From: Bedellia somnulentella | Taxonomy: Eukaryota > Arthropoda > Insecta > Lepidoptera > Bedelliidae | Length of the DNA stretch: 64,000 nucleotides | Direction: 5' to 3' | Assembly (NCBI GenBank): GCA_963576735.1 | Contig: OY755188.1 | Span: forward strand, 14,124,323 to 14,188,322 | Shown: one piece after another, positions 1-45,372 of the stretch | Layout: each line of letters opens with the position of its first letter | Numbering within the stretch: the first letter of the stretch is position 1 | The notes under the pieces: generated by a model | The model's database searches: none | What the model was told of the DNA's origin: nothing | The model's input: only the letters and a program-made list of their open reading frames with translations | Made by a program: the position numbers and the translations under genes

Positions 1-180
1 CTCATCATTTACTTTATAGGCCGTTACCAAAACGTGATAAAGTAAAAATCCCAACTTTTACGACATACATCAAGCAAGCTTATTGCCAGCTCTAAAATTG
101 TTAATGGGAGTCCATAAGTAACTTCTTACTTACTCACTAGTTAATCTAAGTGAAAATTTAGAAAACTTGTAGTGTTTTTG

Positions 181-775
181 TGATGCGGTTTGAGCCCCGG
201 CGCCAAAAACTTTTACATTACAATATTTTTCCCACTCAACTTCCAAAAATGGCCGAGGAATTTCTTATTTATTTTATTTTCATTTATTTAGGAAACAAAC
301 AGTCGTTTACATTGTGAACAAATGTACACAGTTATAAAAGAAACAATTAGACCTACAGCTCCATAAATTAATATTTTACACTTTTGTATGCAGCAGGTAG
401 ATACATCAGTATTGTTTTTATTTTATTTTTTATACATCAGGGTTTATCGAGCAATAATACAATTAACCTAAGTAGAAAATTGGTTTAGAGAGATAACATG
501 AAACTTTTATAAACATTTACAAAACATATGAACAAACAAAAGAGATAAATGAAATAAATGAAATTAAGTTAAAAATGAATATCTTAATTTAGTTACAAAA
601 GAGTTTAAACTGTTACAAAACAGATCAATTTCACAAAATTCTAGGTAATACAAATCAACACTTCGCCTAAAAAAATAGTAACAAGTATATACAGTTTTAT
701 AATGTTCTTATTCCAATGCTCTGGCGACCCCTTCTAGGAATTTATAGCCGTGAGTCTATTTATGTATGTATGTAT
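181..775 (+). repeat. RTE-mini copy split by a LINE-like insertion
   Basis: Bases 181-269 (from GATGCGGTT to the TTCTTATT block) and 705-775 (GGCGACCCCTTCTAGG to the ATGTATGT tail) are the two parts of one RTE-mini. The copy is 5' truncated. The parts are separated by an insert flanked by the 8-bp direct repeat TTCTTATT (262-269 and 705-712). Confidence 0.6.
270..704 (-). mobile_element. insert with A-rich 3' end on minus strand, probably a truncated LINE
   Basis: A 435-bp block lies between TTCTTATT target duplications inside an RTE-mini copy. Read on the minus strand it ends in an A/AT-rich tail (AAATGAAAATAAAATAAAT), as a 5'-truncated retroposon would. No coding frame is recognisable. Confidence 0.4.
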
Positions 776-835
776 TCTCTGTTGAATATAAATCTTTACC
801 TGAAAAATAAAAATGAAAAGACGTGGAATAATGAT

Positions 836-1045
836 TAGAAAGTTCTGGAGTGGCGGCCACGTACTGGACGACGCAGTATGGTTAGGCCTCCCACAAGGTG
901 GACCGACGACGTGGTCAAGGTCTCGGGAAGCCGATGGATGCAAGCAGCACAGGACTGGTCGTTGTGGATATCTTCGGGAAGGCCTATGTTCAGCAGTGGA
1001 CGTCTCGACTCAGTGTACGTAGGCCTCCCACATGGTGGATCAATC
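836..1045 (+). pseudogene. 3' fragment of an RTE-type LINE ORF (second RTE lineage)
   Basis: The + strand translates as VLEWRPRTGRRSM, RPPTRWTDDVVKVSGSRWMQ and AAQDWSLW, then after a frameshift GKAYVQQWTS. This is the C-terminal end common to a lepidopteran RTE lineage (TDD...KVAG..WM..AQDR..W...GEAYVQQWT). It is unrelated in sequence to the C-terminus of the intact RTE at 57.7 kb. It is a relic: one frameshift and no upstream domains. Confidence 0.65.
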
Positions 1046-3030
1046 ATCGGCATTGTGATTGCCGTGCGAAACCATTTTATGGGCGTCTATTTTTAACCGA
1101 GCAACCAGTCCATCAACCTGGGATGTCAATGAAGTTTTTTTTCTAAACGGCTAATCTGACCTGTTTATCGGTTATCGAAAGTTACTCTAGTTCCTAATCG
1201 ACAAACTTTTTCTATTCATATCCTTAAATTCAATATCAGTCAATTCAATTTGATCTTCTGATGATCTTTAGGGAGTTCGGTCTGTTCCTGTAGCAAGAGG
1301 CGTGTAAGAGCTGAGTATGTGACATAAGAAGTGAGTAACTGACAGATCTTGAATGAAGATCTCTTTCACGTTGCATACTACATGCAGGGGCAGATTCTTA
1401 AAAAAGGTTGCTGCTAAGAAATCAATTGAACGCCATTTCCCACCTTCTAAGACATAAAGTATGGAAGTGAGCGCGGTAAATCTGAAAAGAAATGATTAAA
1501 ACCCCACATAGCCTTACACCAGTTTATTCAAAATAATAAACCTCACTGTTCATCATATTTTACAATAAAAATAATGCATTTGTTACATAGTATATCATAT
1601 AAGTTCTCTTTCAATATATCTCACACAATCATGCCATAGAGAAATCATTTAATTTCTTTCAATATCATCATAGTTTTTACAAGCTATTTAAAATAATCTC
1701 GATATTTGTGAGCGCGGTAATATTTACAAAAGAAAAAAAATATTGAAAACTCGCTTAATTTAATCCAAACTTAGATTGTTTGCGCGAAATAGACGATTCA
1801 AAAGCTTTTAAGCATAATTACTAAGAGCCATTATACCTTTTTTGTGATGTTTTAACAAAATGGACATTAAACCAAATTACAATTAAGTGTTTGTGTAAAA
1901 ATATCGTTAAAGTTCAACTTAGAAATATGTTTGAAAATGTATTATAATATCCATTGACTTAACCAAATCCTCTTCCATACATCAACATTTTATTGGCACG
2001 TTGTAAACTACTCATTCTGTATCGACTATTTTTTTACTTATTTAACAATTAACAACGACATCAATTAGTAGTGCTTTGGAAACATATAGAGTGGAACGCA
2101 ACCAAAATAGTGCAACGATTTTATTATATGAACAATTAATAATATTTTTTTGTGAAAAGAGATTTTTAGTAAGTTTTATTTAGGCTGGATAGTGACTTAG
2201 AAAAGGCTTAGTTTAGGGATTTTATAGCAAAATATTATAGTTCTGAACCGACAAAGCATTCTGTTTTATCTGCATAACTGGAATGATCTAAAGGTTTGGG
2301 TATCGTGGCAGATCAAAACAATATAATAGGGTCATAGTGCGGCACATAGGAACATATATAGCGATATAGGGACATATAATAATAAAAATATCTCTAAATT
2401 ATGCAATCACTCGTATGGTTGCGTCACACGCTATGTTCCATATTTTAATATTACTCTAGCTAAAACTTAAGCTGACATATTTGGTTCCCTTGCCATAATT
2501 GAATTTGTTACATACTTCTTAATAAGTGTAAACATATACGCTTGCAAGGCTTAGCAAGACATTTGTTGATCTCATGTACATTTATATCTAACATCTTTTA
2601 TACAAATTTGTTAGTGATTATCATATATTTAGCAACGAGTTTATTCTTAAGCTTTTAACAATGATACAAGGCACTGCCTTATACCTAACAATAATAAATA
2701 AGCCAATTATCTATTCTACGTATAGTATATAATTAGTTATACAATACATTAATAAATGTATACATCACAATACGTTCGTGAACAGCTACATCAGTTTGGT
2801 GACCGATGCTTAATCATTTAAATAAAAAAGTTTATGTATTGGGTCATAGATGTACTAATAAAAAACCGTAGATAAGTCATGCGCGCTCATAAGTGGCACT
2901 TAAAAAACAGGCTAAATGGCTCATCTGACTTCAGTCGCACACTAGCTGCCGTCGCAATCGTTCACCTGTTTTGGCGTGTTTGCTTATCAAAATAATCGAG
3001 AATTCCGTCGTGTGTGATGACTTTTTGCAC
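1046..3030. other. no gene seen; AT-rich flank
   Basis: AT-rich sequence downstream of TMEM151 with no long ORF, no recognisable repeat of the families listed here and no RNA gene that I can support. Confidence 0.5.
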
Positions 3031-3056
3031 AAACTATAGTATTAAACTACAAAAAA

Positions 3057-3352
3057 TATGGGATTACTTATCATTCGTAAGTATTATAAATTTACATCGT
3101 TATAATTATAATTTATAATAAATCGTGTGTATAGGTCTCAATTATTCTTTGTCATACGGTCGTCTAAGTGTCATATTTCACGACGGTACAGAGAAAATAT
3201 GTTTATCTCTTTTTAGCGCTTGCTATAAGATGTGCTATCTCGCCTACATTTCAAATGTATTTCTTGGTGTGTTGTTTGGATATATTTCTAGTGGTGTGCG
3301 TACATCTGCCGCAATCGGTGCCACTCGTAAGCGCCGGTTTCCTTGTACATGA
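3057..3352 (+). CDS. possible small two-exon ORF, unknown
   Basis: ATGGGATTACTTATCATTC is followed by a strong donor (GTAAGTAT) at 3077 and, 58 bases on, by an acceptor (GTGTATAG) at about 3134. Joining them gives a 78-codon ORF ending in RKRRFPCT with TGA at 3350-3352. The protein has hydrophobic and Cys-rich parts but no family I recognise. An overlapping frame (3168-3371) is also open and hydrophobic. Evidence is only the splice-like signals, so this may be chance. Confidence 0.15.
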
Positions 3353-4030
3353 CCTATCTAACGTTTTTTAATACATCTATGGTAATGGGTCTTGTATTGG
3401 AAATTATGAAAAGAAATATGAAAGGATTATAAAAAGTAGTTAACGTTTTGTTTATATAACTTTATCGGTCTGAGTGAGATTACTCTTATTTGATATTATG
3501 CTGAGTTTGTAAATTTTATTGTTATTGTATGTGTGATCTAATGTGTATTTTAAAAATAATGTATTTTAACTGAGTCTAATAATGATTCGAGCTTTCAAAA
3601 TTGTAAATATGTTAATATAGATACATTCTAGTTTTTCGTTCATTATTTTTTTTCATGTTTTCAGCTGTAGTGTAATTAAGTAGCAAATATAATATACAAA
3701 CGTCAGCATTTATATTATCAGTGGGTTTGTATTACTAAATTAAATGTTTATTTCATCAATATATTACGTCTACATCGTATCTGAAAATTTGTTTTGGTTA
3801 TCTTTTGTATCTTATTCAATGAAAAATCCAATCCCAAACATCAGTCATCAATTCCTCAACACAATTCTATAGCAGGTACCCTTTTTGCGAACTCTAATTT
3901 CTATACACGAAAAGCTGTACAATATCCCGTAAATAATAAAAGCTTGATCCTAGCCCTAAAAGCGTAGTTCATTTTATTTTGATTCGACTCATAAACCGAG
4001 AATTTATTTTTAAAGCTGTATAACAAAGTT

Positions 4031-4036
4031 TTTATT
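4031..4036 (-). promoter_or_regulatory. candidate polyadenylation signal of TMEM151
   Basis: On the minus strand AATAAA lies about 40 bases after the TMEM151 stop codon; another lies at 3973-3978. Either could end the transcript. AT-rich sequence makes chance matches likely. Confidence 0.3.
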
Positions 4037-4075
4037 GCACCATAAAGATAATAATTGCACGATGACGTGTGCCCG

Positions 4076-36353
<32,278 letters not shown>

Positions 36354-36405
36354 CTGGAAGAAATATATGGATTAAATTAAAATATTATATTGGTAAAGGT
36401 ATTAT

Positions 36406-36478
36406 TGCCTCCGTGGTCTTGTGGTTAGAGTTTTGTGCTACTAGGCCTCAGATTAGAACCTAGATAAACTGAGGTGTA
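36406..36478 (+). repeat. tRNA-derived SINE head
   Basis: GCCTCCGTGGTCTTGTGGTTAGAG (A-box region) and a decayed B box. A similar head, inverted, is at 46300-46345. No body is recognised. Confidence 0.4.
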
Positions 36479-36479
36479 A

Positions 36480-37240
36480 TCACAAATATGTTTTCTTTTT
36501 ATTTAGCACAGTTGACTACAATATTGCAAAAGTATAGCAAAAGTATGCAATAGTTGCAATATTACAGTATTTGTAATAGTCTGTCGACCCGGATAACCCC
36601 AAATTAGACTTTTAACTATTTCATGATGTTGAGAATGAGATTGTGTGGGACATATAGGGGCTATGATGATGGCTTAAACATTTATAAGGTCCTATAAAAT
36701 TTTATCATCTTGGTATTTTTATCATCTTAGGCTGATAATGATTACTACTGGATATTTTTGTCTAATAAAAATTGATAATGATTTTCACCATTTTAACCAA
36801 ACACTTCACCTGACGTTTTGTTACCAAATATACGAAGCCGTGGTATTGGAGGAAGAGCAAAGCCAGAAAATAAAACATGATGTTAAATAATTTCAAGAGT
36901 TACGTACTGGTTTATTTAACAATCGGTTATTCAAGTTATTCCCATGAGTTTTACGATTTCCTTATCGACCACCATAAGACAGAACACACTAAAGCACCTT
37001 TTACCATTCATAATTTTATTATTTATTAAAGAAACCAAACAAAGAAAATAAATGCCAAGGAAAAAACATCCTCTACAGATTCAATTTGTGATAAAATATT
37101 GGGAGTAACTCAATTTAATGTGGGTATATCACTAAAAGCTCTACTAAGCCATGTTGATTGAATTGAAGACAAAACAAACCTACTACTGTGTGGACATGGG
37201 ATATCGGAAAATGTAACTATTCTATATTGACTTCTTCATT
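36480..37240. other. no gene seen; upstream of the first visible TMEM151 exon
   Basis: No start exon of TMEM151 and no known repeat can be recognised here. The missing first exon could lie here or anywhere further upstream. Confidence 0.35.
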
Positions 37241-37245
37241 TTGTA

Positions 37246-37474
37246 TGCTGTGTAGTGTGGATTTAGAATAGCACTTCCCCATTTCTTCCGGTGGGTATAC
37301 GTATTGGGGCTTTTAAGGGATTATTGGGCGATGCGGTTGGAGACCCATCACCAACAACCTTTATTTTACCATCTTTTCCCCACTCAACTTTCCAAACATG
37401 GCTGAGGAATTTCGAATTCCTTAGCTCTGGCTACCCCTTCTAGGGATTTATAGCCGTGAGTATATGTATGTATG
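37246..37474 (+). repeat. RTE-mini with a short internal deletion
   Basis: From GCTGTGTAGTGTGGATTTAG to GAGTATATGTATGTATG; the AAGAGGCGACTAACGGT part is missing. Confidence 0.75.
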
Positions 37475-37477
37475 ATA

Positions 37478-38034
37478 TGATGATGAAGATATCGAGAGAA
37501 GAGTGAAGAAGGGTAATGTGATTAATGGAGCTTTGAATAGTCTCATGTCGGTGTCCGAAAAGGCACGAATGGCAGAGCATGATGCTGTTCTGATCCCTAC
37601 GCTTATGTATGGCAGTGAATGTTGGGTGTGGCAGAATAAGCATGAGAGCAGAGTGAATGCAGTAGAGATGAGGTCCCTCAGAAAATTTTGTAATGTAAGG
37701 TTATGTGATCGTGTGAGGAATGACGTGATTCGTGAAAGGTGTGGCGTGAAAGATGTTATTGTAAAAAAGATAGAAAAGGAATGTTGAGATGTTTTGGGCA
37801 CAAAGAGAGGATGGATGACAGTAAATTAGTGAAAGAGATCTATAAAGCCAATGTGGAAGGTAATGTGAGTAGAGGACGACCACAGAGGACACACCTGGAC
37901 CAAATAGAGTGTGTGCTTAAAAAGGCCAGCGTCCGAAGTATGAAGAATGAAAGTGCATGAGATTTATAAATGTAAACGAAGCTAGAGAGGTTTTCCAGGA
38001 TCGTACAAAGTGGCGGTCAATAGTCTCTGCAGTA
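37478..38034 (+). pseudogene. RTE ORF fragment, C-terminal 185 codons
   Basis: GATGATGAAGATATCGAGAG to GGTCAATAGTCTCTGC corresponds to 60478-61043 of the intact RTE. Residues include LMYGSECWVWQNKHESRVNA and RVRNDVIRERCG, then a frameshift near 37780 before RCFGHKERMDDSKLVKEIY. The 3' UTR is absent. Confidence 0.85.
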
Positions 38035-38691
38035 CTTAAAATAAAATAAACTTTCGCGTTCATAAAAACTGTGTATAGAAAAGTCAGCCATTTTATTTTG
38101 TGGGTCATGTTGAGAACAAAATTATAAAAACTATAAATTTGAGATGTGATGTAGTGATTAAAAAGTGTTATATTATTAAAAACTCAAACGTTTAAACTGT
38201 ACCCCGTAGGGTAGAGGTACTTATCCTTCTGAAATTGACTTAACATTTTAAAAAAATGCTTTGCGTAGCTTTCGTTACTTAAATAACCTCCTTTGTATTG
38301 CGTCGGTTGAAAAGAAAGGTGAGTCTTTTTGTTTTGAAGCACATTAGTATTATATGCGTTTTCGATATGAATTAATAGTTGAGATACCATTTCTATATCC
38401 TAAAGCTTATTTAAACACAGGTAGTAATGCTTGTAGATTCGTGATAGTAGAATACAAACATCCTTTCATCAAAGATTTGTGAAGATTTAGTTTTGCTGAA
38501 AGAAAAGGACCTATTTTGGCAATCAAATATTATATACAAAAATTATTGTATACATAGTCACATATTCTGATATACTTTTATTTTTATACCATAGTTAATA
38601 AAAACCCTTAAATAAAAAAAAATGCGACCTACAAAAAGCAACTAATATTTTATGCTTTTTTTACATTATACTGGTAAAAATTGCACAATAC

Positions 38692-38815
38692 ATACATATA
38701 CTCACGCCACTACTAGCAAGGCCCTCGAGCTTCGTTTACATCCATAAATCTTTTCATGCTCATTTATTCATCATACTTCGGACATCTGCCTTTTTGAGCA
38801 CACTCTCTATTTGGT
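38692..38815 (-). pseudogene. RTE 3' end fragment
   Basis: The ACATACATATACTCACGCCA tail and TTCGTTTACATCCATAAATC on the plus strand are the reverse complement of the RTE end. Confidence 0.7.
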
Positions 38816-39214
38816 AAAATTTTTAAGTTGATAATCAAAACGGTTGGACTATTTAACCCATTTAACGTTAACATACGCGAGCGTGTGTCCCTTGAGTACT
38901 ATGAATATAAATTCTCTCGCCTCACGCCCGCCTCGCCACACGAGATAATTTTACAACTTCATTCAAAGTTAGCTAATTTCACAGAACAAACTTAGCAACG
39001 TAACGTCTTAAAACGTTACAAAGTTTAACTTTGAGATTGCTTAAATTTATCACGTATTGTGAATAGATATAGTTTTTAGTTAAATTGTACAATTTTACTA
39101 GAGTTAGATAAAGCACTATTCTTTTTTATTGCTTTGCAAAAATGTAAGCAAAAATTTATCATAATTACTTACTATAATTTAAAAGAACTCATGACTCATA
39201 TGAAGAAGAAAGAA

Positions 39215-39420
39215 GAAAAAGTTTTTATTCAAAAAGTAGGAAAACACCTATAAAGTACTTATGACCTAAACATGATATACATTTAAAAAACATTACACTT
39301 AACACAAATACACTTAAATCTATAATAATTATTTTTAAAAAAATTACAGCACACACAATATGTTCTGTTCTTACTAACACCATGATTGATGTAATATCCC
39401 ATATCTGAAACATATCGATT
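39215..39420 (-). repeat. possible LINE 3' end
   Basis: On the minus strand a low-complexity sequence ends in TTGAATAAAAACTTTTTCTT, with a polyadenylation-like AATAAA. Family not recognised. Confidence 0.25.
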
Positions 39421-39736
39421 ACTTAAATACTTTATATAACTTTAGCGCATCCAAAAACGCCTCCCAAAAACATGAGACACAATGAATAAATAATAAAATT
39501 TCCGGCAATACTTCTAACAGTTAAAAACGTCTAATGCGTTAGAAATGAACTTACAAATAGAAACCCAATCATTTATTCAGTACTTGGCCTTCTAATGGCC
39601 TTACAATGAAACCCTTTTACTAGCTGCAAATTGATACTGGTTTATTTATTTCAACACTTCTTACTCTCTAATTGGAAGACTATTAGTAAAAGCCTGGCAT
39701 TTCACAGAAGGTGCCCTGGAAATAAACTACCTACAT

Positions 39737-39955
39737 ACCTATACTCACGGCCATAAATCGTATAAAAAGATGGTCAGAGTTTTCGAATTTATAAAAGTCC
39801 ATCCACTTTCGATAGCTGAAAAGGAAAATATAGAAAATAAGTTTTGGTTTTTAATAGGTCGCCAACAACATCGCATAAAATATTATTCTTTGTCACCTCC
39901 ATAAGACCCGCTGAAAGCAATAAGTTAGCTATTTTTAGCCAATATTACACAACTA
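39737..39955 (-). repeat. RTE-mini, degraded
   Basis: ACTCACGGCCATAAATC, CAACAACATCGCATAAAA and ATAAGACCCGCTGAAAGC preserve the order of RTE-mini on the minus strand. Confidence 0.5.
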
Positions 39956-40364
39956 ATCTAGTATAAGATTTATTTTGATGTCTATTATGTATATTTAAGA
40001 AAACGAAACCCAATTCCAATACATTTTAAAGACCGTGTACAAATAATAACATTGATAAATCTCATTACTTTCGTGAAGTTTGTAGTTCTAAGTATATTTA
40101 GTTGTATATTCATGATAATATAGAATACCATTGTAACAATATACACCATAAGGCCATATTATAACAAAGCAAGTCGTTGAAAAGTTACGATGAATCTAGC
40201 GGTTCATGAAAGTAGTCATTCTTTGCCGTTCATACGACTTTTTAATAATGTTAACAAAGTTACTATGTAACTTTTAAATATCTTTATGTTGAAACTTCTG
40301 TACGGCCATTGTACAACATTGCCTTTTGCATGAATGAGCCACTTTTTCGACGACATACGACATT

Positions 40365-40690
40365 TACTCACGGCTATATATCTTAAAAGAGTTTCCCCTT
40401 CGGCGGATCTTGAGAATTTGAAATACCATTGTCATTTTAAGAATAGAATATAATAATTTTATTAAATTCCAATTGCACAATTACAGTATTATATAGTTCA
40501 CAGAGTAGGTTGAGTGCAACATTTAACCGTGTTTACATTATTGCTGATATTGTTAGCCCCTACACTAGGCCTAGCCTGTATCGTGACGGAAGCCTAGCCT
40601 GCCTCTATTTTAGAAGTTTAGTCGGGATATGATGTTAATATAAAGGATGGTTAGTGATGAATGTCAGCCACATCGCCCAAAAATCCCTTA
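40365..40690 (-). repeat. RTE-mini split by an unknown insert
   Basis: 40365-40440 is the 3' part and 40608-40690 the central part (CAGCCACATCGCCCAAAAAT). Between them is about 165 bp that begins like a minus-strand A-rich tail. Confidence 0.4.
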
Positions 40691-41035
40691 AATAGTTTAA
40701 GGAGTTTAACGCACACAAGGACTCTTTATATATCTCGGTTTAAAAATGTTGACACGTGTAGTAGACATCAATATTGTTTACCAATCGAACTCAATAATAA
40801 TAGAAAAATAAAAGTGGGACAAACCCATTACAGTGTTACCTCGAGGGAAATTCGACGTACATGTCGCAACTACTTTCTTAAATCAAATCTAAATCGTTTC
40901 CTAGAAAATCTCGACTCAACCTAGCTTATCGCTTACGCCGCATTTCACCCAAAGACTGGCAGATGTACTGTTACTTTTCTAACCCTACATTACTTTTGAT
41001 TCTACTTTATTTAATGATCCAAATATTATATAATA

Positions 41036-42358
41036 CGAGGGGCATGCCAATAGAAGCTAGATACTCTTTTCTTATTTAATTGACACTGGCAAGCTATACA
41101 CCATCTTATAGGCTGGTTGTTTATTGACATATTTGAGAATAGAACACACTTCTTTTATTAATTTTTTATTTGAATGCGCACCATTTTTCCGAGAATCTGG
41201 CGGGAATTCACTGGCAACAATGGAGCTCAGTCGACGTGATTTTCGCGCCATGATTTATTATGACTTTAAAAATGGTTTAAAGCCTCAAGAATGTTTTAAA
41301 CTTTTGGCTCCTACTTTTGGTGAGTGCTTGTTCCCGAGCAACAGTATTCAATTGGTTTGCTGAATTTAAAAGAGGACGGGGATGTCCCGAAGATGAAGCG
41401 AAGACAGGACGGCCGCCAACCGCGGTCACGCAAGAAAACGTTCGTGCAGTCGAAAGACTTATTCGTGAAAACCGACGAATTACATATGTAGAGCTATAGC
41501 GAGAACTAAGAATTGGATCAGCAGCAATGCAAACCATAATTCACGATCACCTTTCTCTCTGTAAACGTTGTTCTAGATGGGTGCCGCACAAAACTTACCG
41601 ATGAGCAGAAAAACCGTCATGTGGATTGGTGCCTATTCATGATAGATAAATTCAACGGAGGCGAGAAAAAAACGTATATGATATACTGACTAGTGACGAA
41701 ATATGGCTATATAACTATGATCCCGAATCAAAGCAATAATCGACTGTATGGTGCTTCGAAGACGAGCCAACTCCGACAAAATGTCGCCGTGCACGAAGCA
41801 CACAGAAACAAATGGTCGCCTCGTGTTTCTGCAAAACGGGTCATATTGCTACTGTTGTGCTAGAGAATGAAAGAACGGTGAACTCCGAATGGTATTTGAC
41901 AGTTTGTGCTCCAACAGTAATATCAGCTTGGTGTGACAAGCGACCGAAGTCAGGAATCCGGCACCTTCTCCGTCACCACGACAATGCGGCGCCGCACACG
42001 TCTGCCAGAACACTAGACTTTTTCAACTCGAAAAATATGTCAATTCTCCCTCACCCGCCATATTCCCCTGACCTAGCGCCTTGTGATATTTACTTGTTTC
42101 CAAAAATCAAAGAAAAACTAAAGTGGAAGAAGTTTGAAAGCAGAGAAGATGCGCTGATTGCCTATAATTTCGAGATTTCTGAGGTATCTAAAGAAGAGTG
42201 GTCACAGGTATTTTCCAATGGGTTCAGACGTATGGAAAAGTGTATACATGCATAGGGTGAATACTTTGAAAAGATCGATACTTGTAATAAAGAATAAATT
42301 TTATATTTTTTGAGTATATATGTTTTTGAGTATGTAGTTTCTTTTGGCATGCCCCTCG
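41036..42358 (+). mobile_element. mariner element, inactive
   Basis: Terminal inverted repeats CGAGGGGCATGCCAATAGAA and, reversed at the right end, CGAGGGGCATGCCAAAAGAA, both next to a TA target duplication (41034-41035 and 42359-42360). It encodes a broken DD34D transposase. Confidence 0.9.
41220..42255 (+). pseudogene. mariner transposase (DD34D), broken
   Basis: It starts MELSRRDFRAMIYYDFKNGL and shows the helix-turn-helix region (STVFNWFAEF-like ATVFNWFAEFKRGRG) after a frameshift near 41330. The catalytic aspartates are at 41695 (TSDEIWLY), 41980 (HHDNAAPH) and 42085 (YSPDLAPCD); the last two are separated by 34 residues. In-frame stops near 41497 and further indels before 41812 abolish activity. 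Confidence 0.88.
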
Positions 42359-42365
42359 TATATGA

Positions 42366-42577
42366 TAATTTGCTCTGTATTGTCGGCTTAGATTAGCGCT
42401 ATCCCATTTCTGCCCATGGGTGATCGTATGAGGCGTCTAAGGGTATCGGGAATTTTTGAGTGATGCGGTTGGAGACCCATCTTCAAAAACATTTATTTTA
42501 CAATCTTTTCTCCTCTCAACTTCCAAAAGTGGCTGAAGAATTTATAGCCGTGAGTATATGTATGTATGTATGTATAA
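42366..42577 (+). repeat. RTE-mini, internally shortened
   Basis: GCTCTGTATTGTCGGCTTAG to GAGTATATGTATGTATGTAT, lacking the CTCTGGCTACCCC segment. Confidence 0.7.
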
Positions 42578-42708
42578 TCTTAATAATGGCTTACAACTAC
42601 TTGTTTATTTTAACCCCTTTTTGAATTCTGTATCTTTGAGTTGATGTGTCTTTATATATTTAGATATGGAGGTTTCCGCAAGATTGTTAATGATTTCAGA
42701 TGCTCAGA

Positions 42709-43648
42709 TATATTATTATTATAATAAATCTGTAGAGAGGTCAATTCTGTACATGAAATATATTTTCAAAATAACTATTAGGGAGTGATTAGTGATCGAT
42801 ACTGATGCCAAAAATGCAATCAGTAAAATTTTTGTCTGTCTGTCTGTCTGTCTATCTGTTTGTATGTTCCTTATGGAAACAAAAACTACTTGAAGGATTT
42901 TAACGAAACTTGGTAGGATTATTCTTAATTCTCCTGGGCAGGTTACAGTATACTTTTTAGCAGAGTACTGAAGGGGAAATTTGGGTAATTTTGGGAAAAC
43001 GAGGAAGTTGCTCCAATTTTTAAGCTTCCGTCGCGTGTGCAGCCTTAATGGTTATAGTTACATAGAAATCAAGTATGATGAAAATACTCTGCATAAAATT
43101 GTCTAAAAATATCTTACAACAGCATATGTCTATCTCTTATGGTTAACTCACAATAACTCATGTAACTCCTGATAGCTTAGCAGTTCAGAGCATTCTGATT
43201 ATATTTGTTTAATCTTACGTTTATCACTCATCCCTAATTTAAAAACGTTAACATTATTGCCTATTTAATAAAAAAAGAATCAAAGAAATAGGTACAGAAA
43301 AACCAAACTTATACATGAAATAAGCCATCGCGCCGTAGTACGTGAATACTGTATCATGCTATAATGATTATTTTTGTGCTTAATGGTTGCGCGGGCAAAA
43401 GATAACCGTGAGTATATATATAATGTATGCAAAGTTTGTAACTCTGATTGTTTGTTTGTAAAGACTTATTTTCGGAGATACTGAACCGTTCATAAAAGCG
43501 CTTTCACAATCACAAAGCTACACTATTCAGGAGTGAGCTATAAGTTGTTATCATTGCACTAAATTTTACAAAGGTTGAGCAGTGATTGAAGACACCTCAG
43601 ATATTTTTAAAACTACGCTACCCGTGCGACGCTGGGCCGATCTACTAG
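42709..43648 (+). mobile_element. non-autonomous Helitron (copy 5)
   Basis: The body matches copies 1 to 3 and it ends GGGCCGATCTACTAG before T. Its first bases are altered, so the start is approximate. Confidence 0.65.
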
Positions 43649-44450
43649 TCCTCAATATGACAAATAAACAGAGCAGACGGTGATCATCGATATTCTTCTT
43701 TTATGTTGTAGTAACAAAGTTCTCAGAGAACAAATAATCCGGTAGCTTACTTACACAAACCCTAATTAAATGTCTTCGTGGAACTAAAATGTTCCAAGGA
43801 AAAACAACGTATTACCTGAGTGAACCCCTCGCCCACTCTATTTCAGATAATTCTTCTCGGTAGTACTTTTATGTATAACTTCAACTCGCAAATTAAATTT
43901 CTAGACATACCTTTTACTTTATGCAGTGAACAGACATGCCTGAAAATTAAAGGACCAAACAGCATAGCTTGAAAATGAAGTACTTGTTAGTGTCAGATAA
44001 ATATGTTCCTTTAGACCATATCGATTAGATGAGACAGATATCGTATACACAAACCTCACTACAAATGCTGTGGTTGGCTCGTTTCAGTAAAGTAATCTTT
44101 ACCTATTACAGTAAAATGTATGGCTTTAGTAAAAATAAGTGAAGCAATAAGTTTGTCGCTATGTTAATTTAGCGAAAGCGTTGCATAAGCGTGAAATTTC
44201 CATCAGTATTCTAAATCTATTGTTTCAGTAAATATTTACTGACTTGGCTCGCTTTGTAAGGCAAGCCTTTGTAAAGCAAGGCTTCCCACGTAGTCTGGAT
44301 TAAGTTGTCTTGTATAACCTTCAATTATTTAGCATAGAATCAAATTTCTAAATTCTGATATTGAAATTCTATTCAAAACATAAATGCGATCAAATATTTG
44401 CCAACTAAAAAACATGAATTACCAATTTTATATGGCAATCAGAAATGCTT
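43649..44450. other. no gene or known repeat seen
   Basis: AT-rich sequence without a supported ORF or repeat. Confidence 0.4.
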
Positions 44451-44456
44451 AGAATA

Positions 44457-44577
44457 CATAATACTCACGGCTATAAACCCCAAAAAGTGGTAGCCAGAGC
44501 TTCAGAGCTAGAAACTCCTTAACCACATTTGTAAGTTGATACGGGAAAAAATGGTAGAAATAAAGTATCGTAAATGC
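44457..44577 (-). repeat. RTE-mini 3' half
   Basis: ACTCACGGCTATAAACCCC, TGGTAGCCAGAGCTT and AAGTTGATACGGG on the plus strand mark the 3' half of a minus copy. Confidence 0.6.
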
Positions 44578-45372
44578 TTATTATACGTCAGGTGCGTGTC
44601 TTAATGAATGTTATTAATTTTTTTTTTTTATGTTCTTTTTTTTATGTGGTTTTAACACTAGGATAAGTTTTTTGAAATGTAACTAACACATTATGGATAT
44701 AATTTCCGAAATAAATTTATTATTATTATTATGTAAGAATCATTAAAATTACCAAAGGCCTCAATTATACAACCATTAACGAATCATTACCACCCCATTC
44801 GATATATCATTTTAAAGAAATATGACCGTAACTGGAACAAAGTTCCCCACATTCCCGACGAGAATACCCCGGATTACAAAACACAATACCACACAAGGGG
44901 TGACAAATTATTCAAAAGCCCGCGAGTTCTGTCAGACTTCATTCATTGTGCAATGTTATTTCAAAGTTGTTTTTGGACATACTCTCGTTTGATATCATGT
45001 TTTGTTGGCCACGTTTTTATTTGGAGGCTTTAGAGCCCTTGCACATCTAGTTTTTTGTTGCGCTTTTTGTGTCAACAATGTATGGTTTGTGTCCAATACT
45101 CTTATGTATTGCGTCAATATTGCTAAAATCACAAGACAAGGGCGTTTAAAAAGATGTAGTTAGCAAAATAATAATTTTACAGCTTTCAAAACGTTTAAGT
45201 GTAGTAAGCGATGGTCGATATTTTTTTTTGTTTCGAAACACATGATAAGTAGGTCTTGTACTTTGTATATCGTGTGAATAAAAAAAATACACTATAATTT
45301 TATCAGTTAAGCACGTACATGCGGAAAAGCTTACAATTACTATTAACCATTCGATAGCGGTTGTTATGAGCT

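Noticed and set aside
813..1146. Overlapping small ORFs at 813-1146
   Set aside because: They are frames of a broken RTE-type LINE C-terminus.
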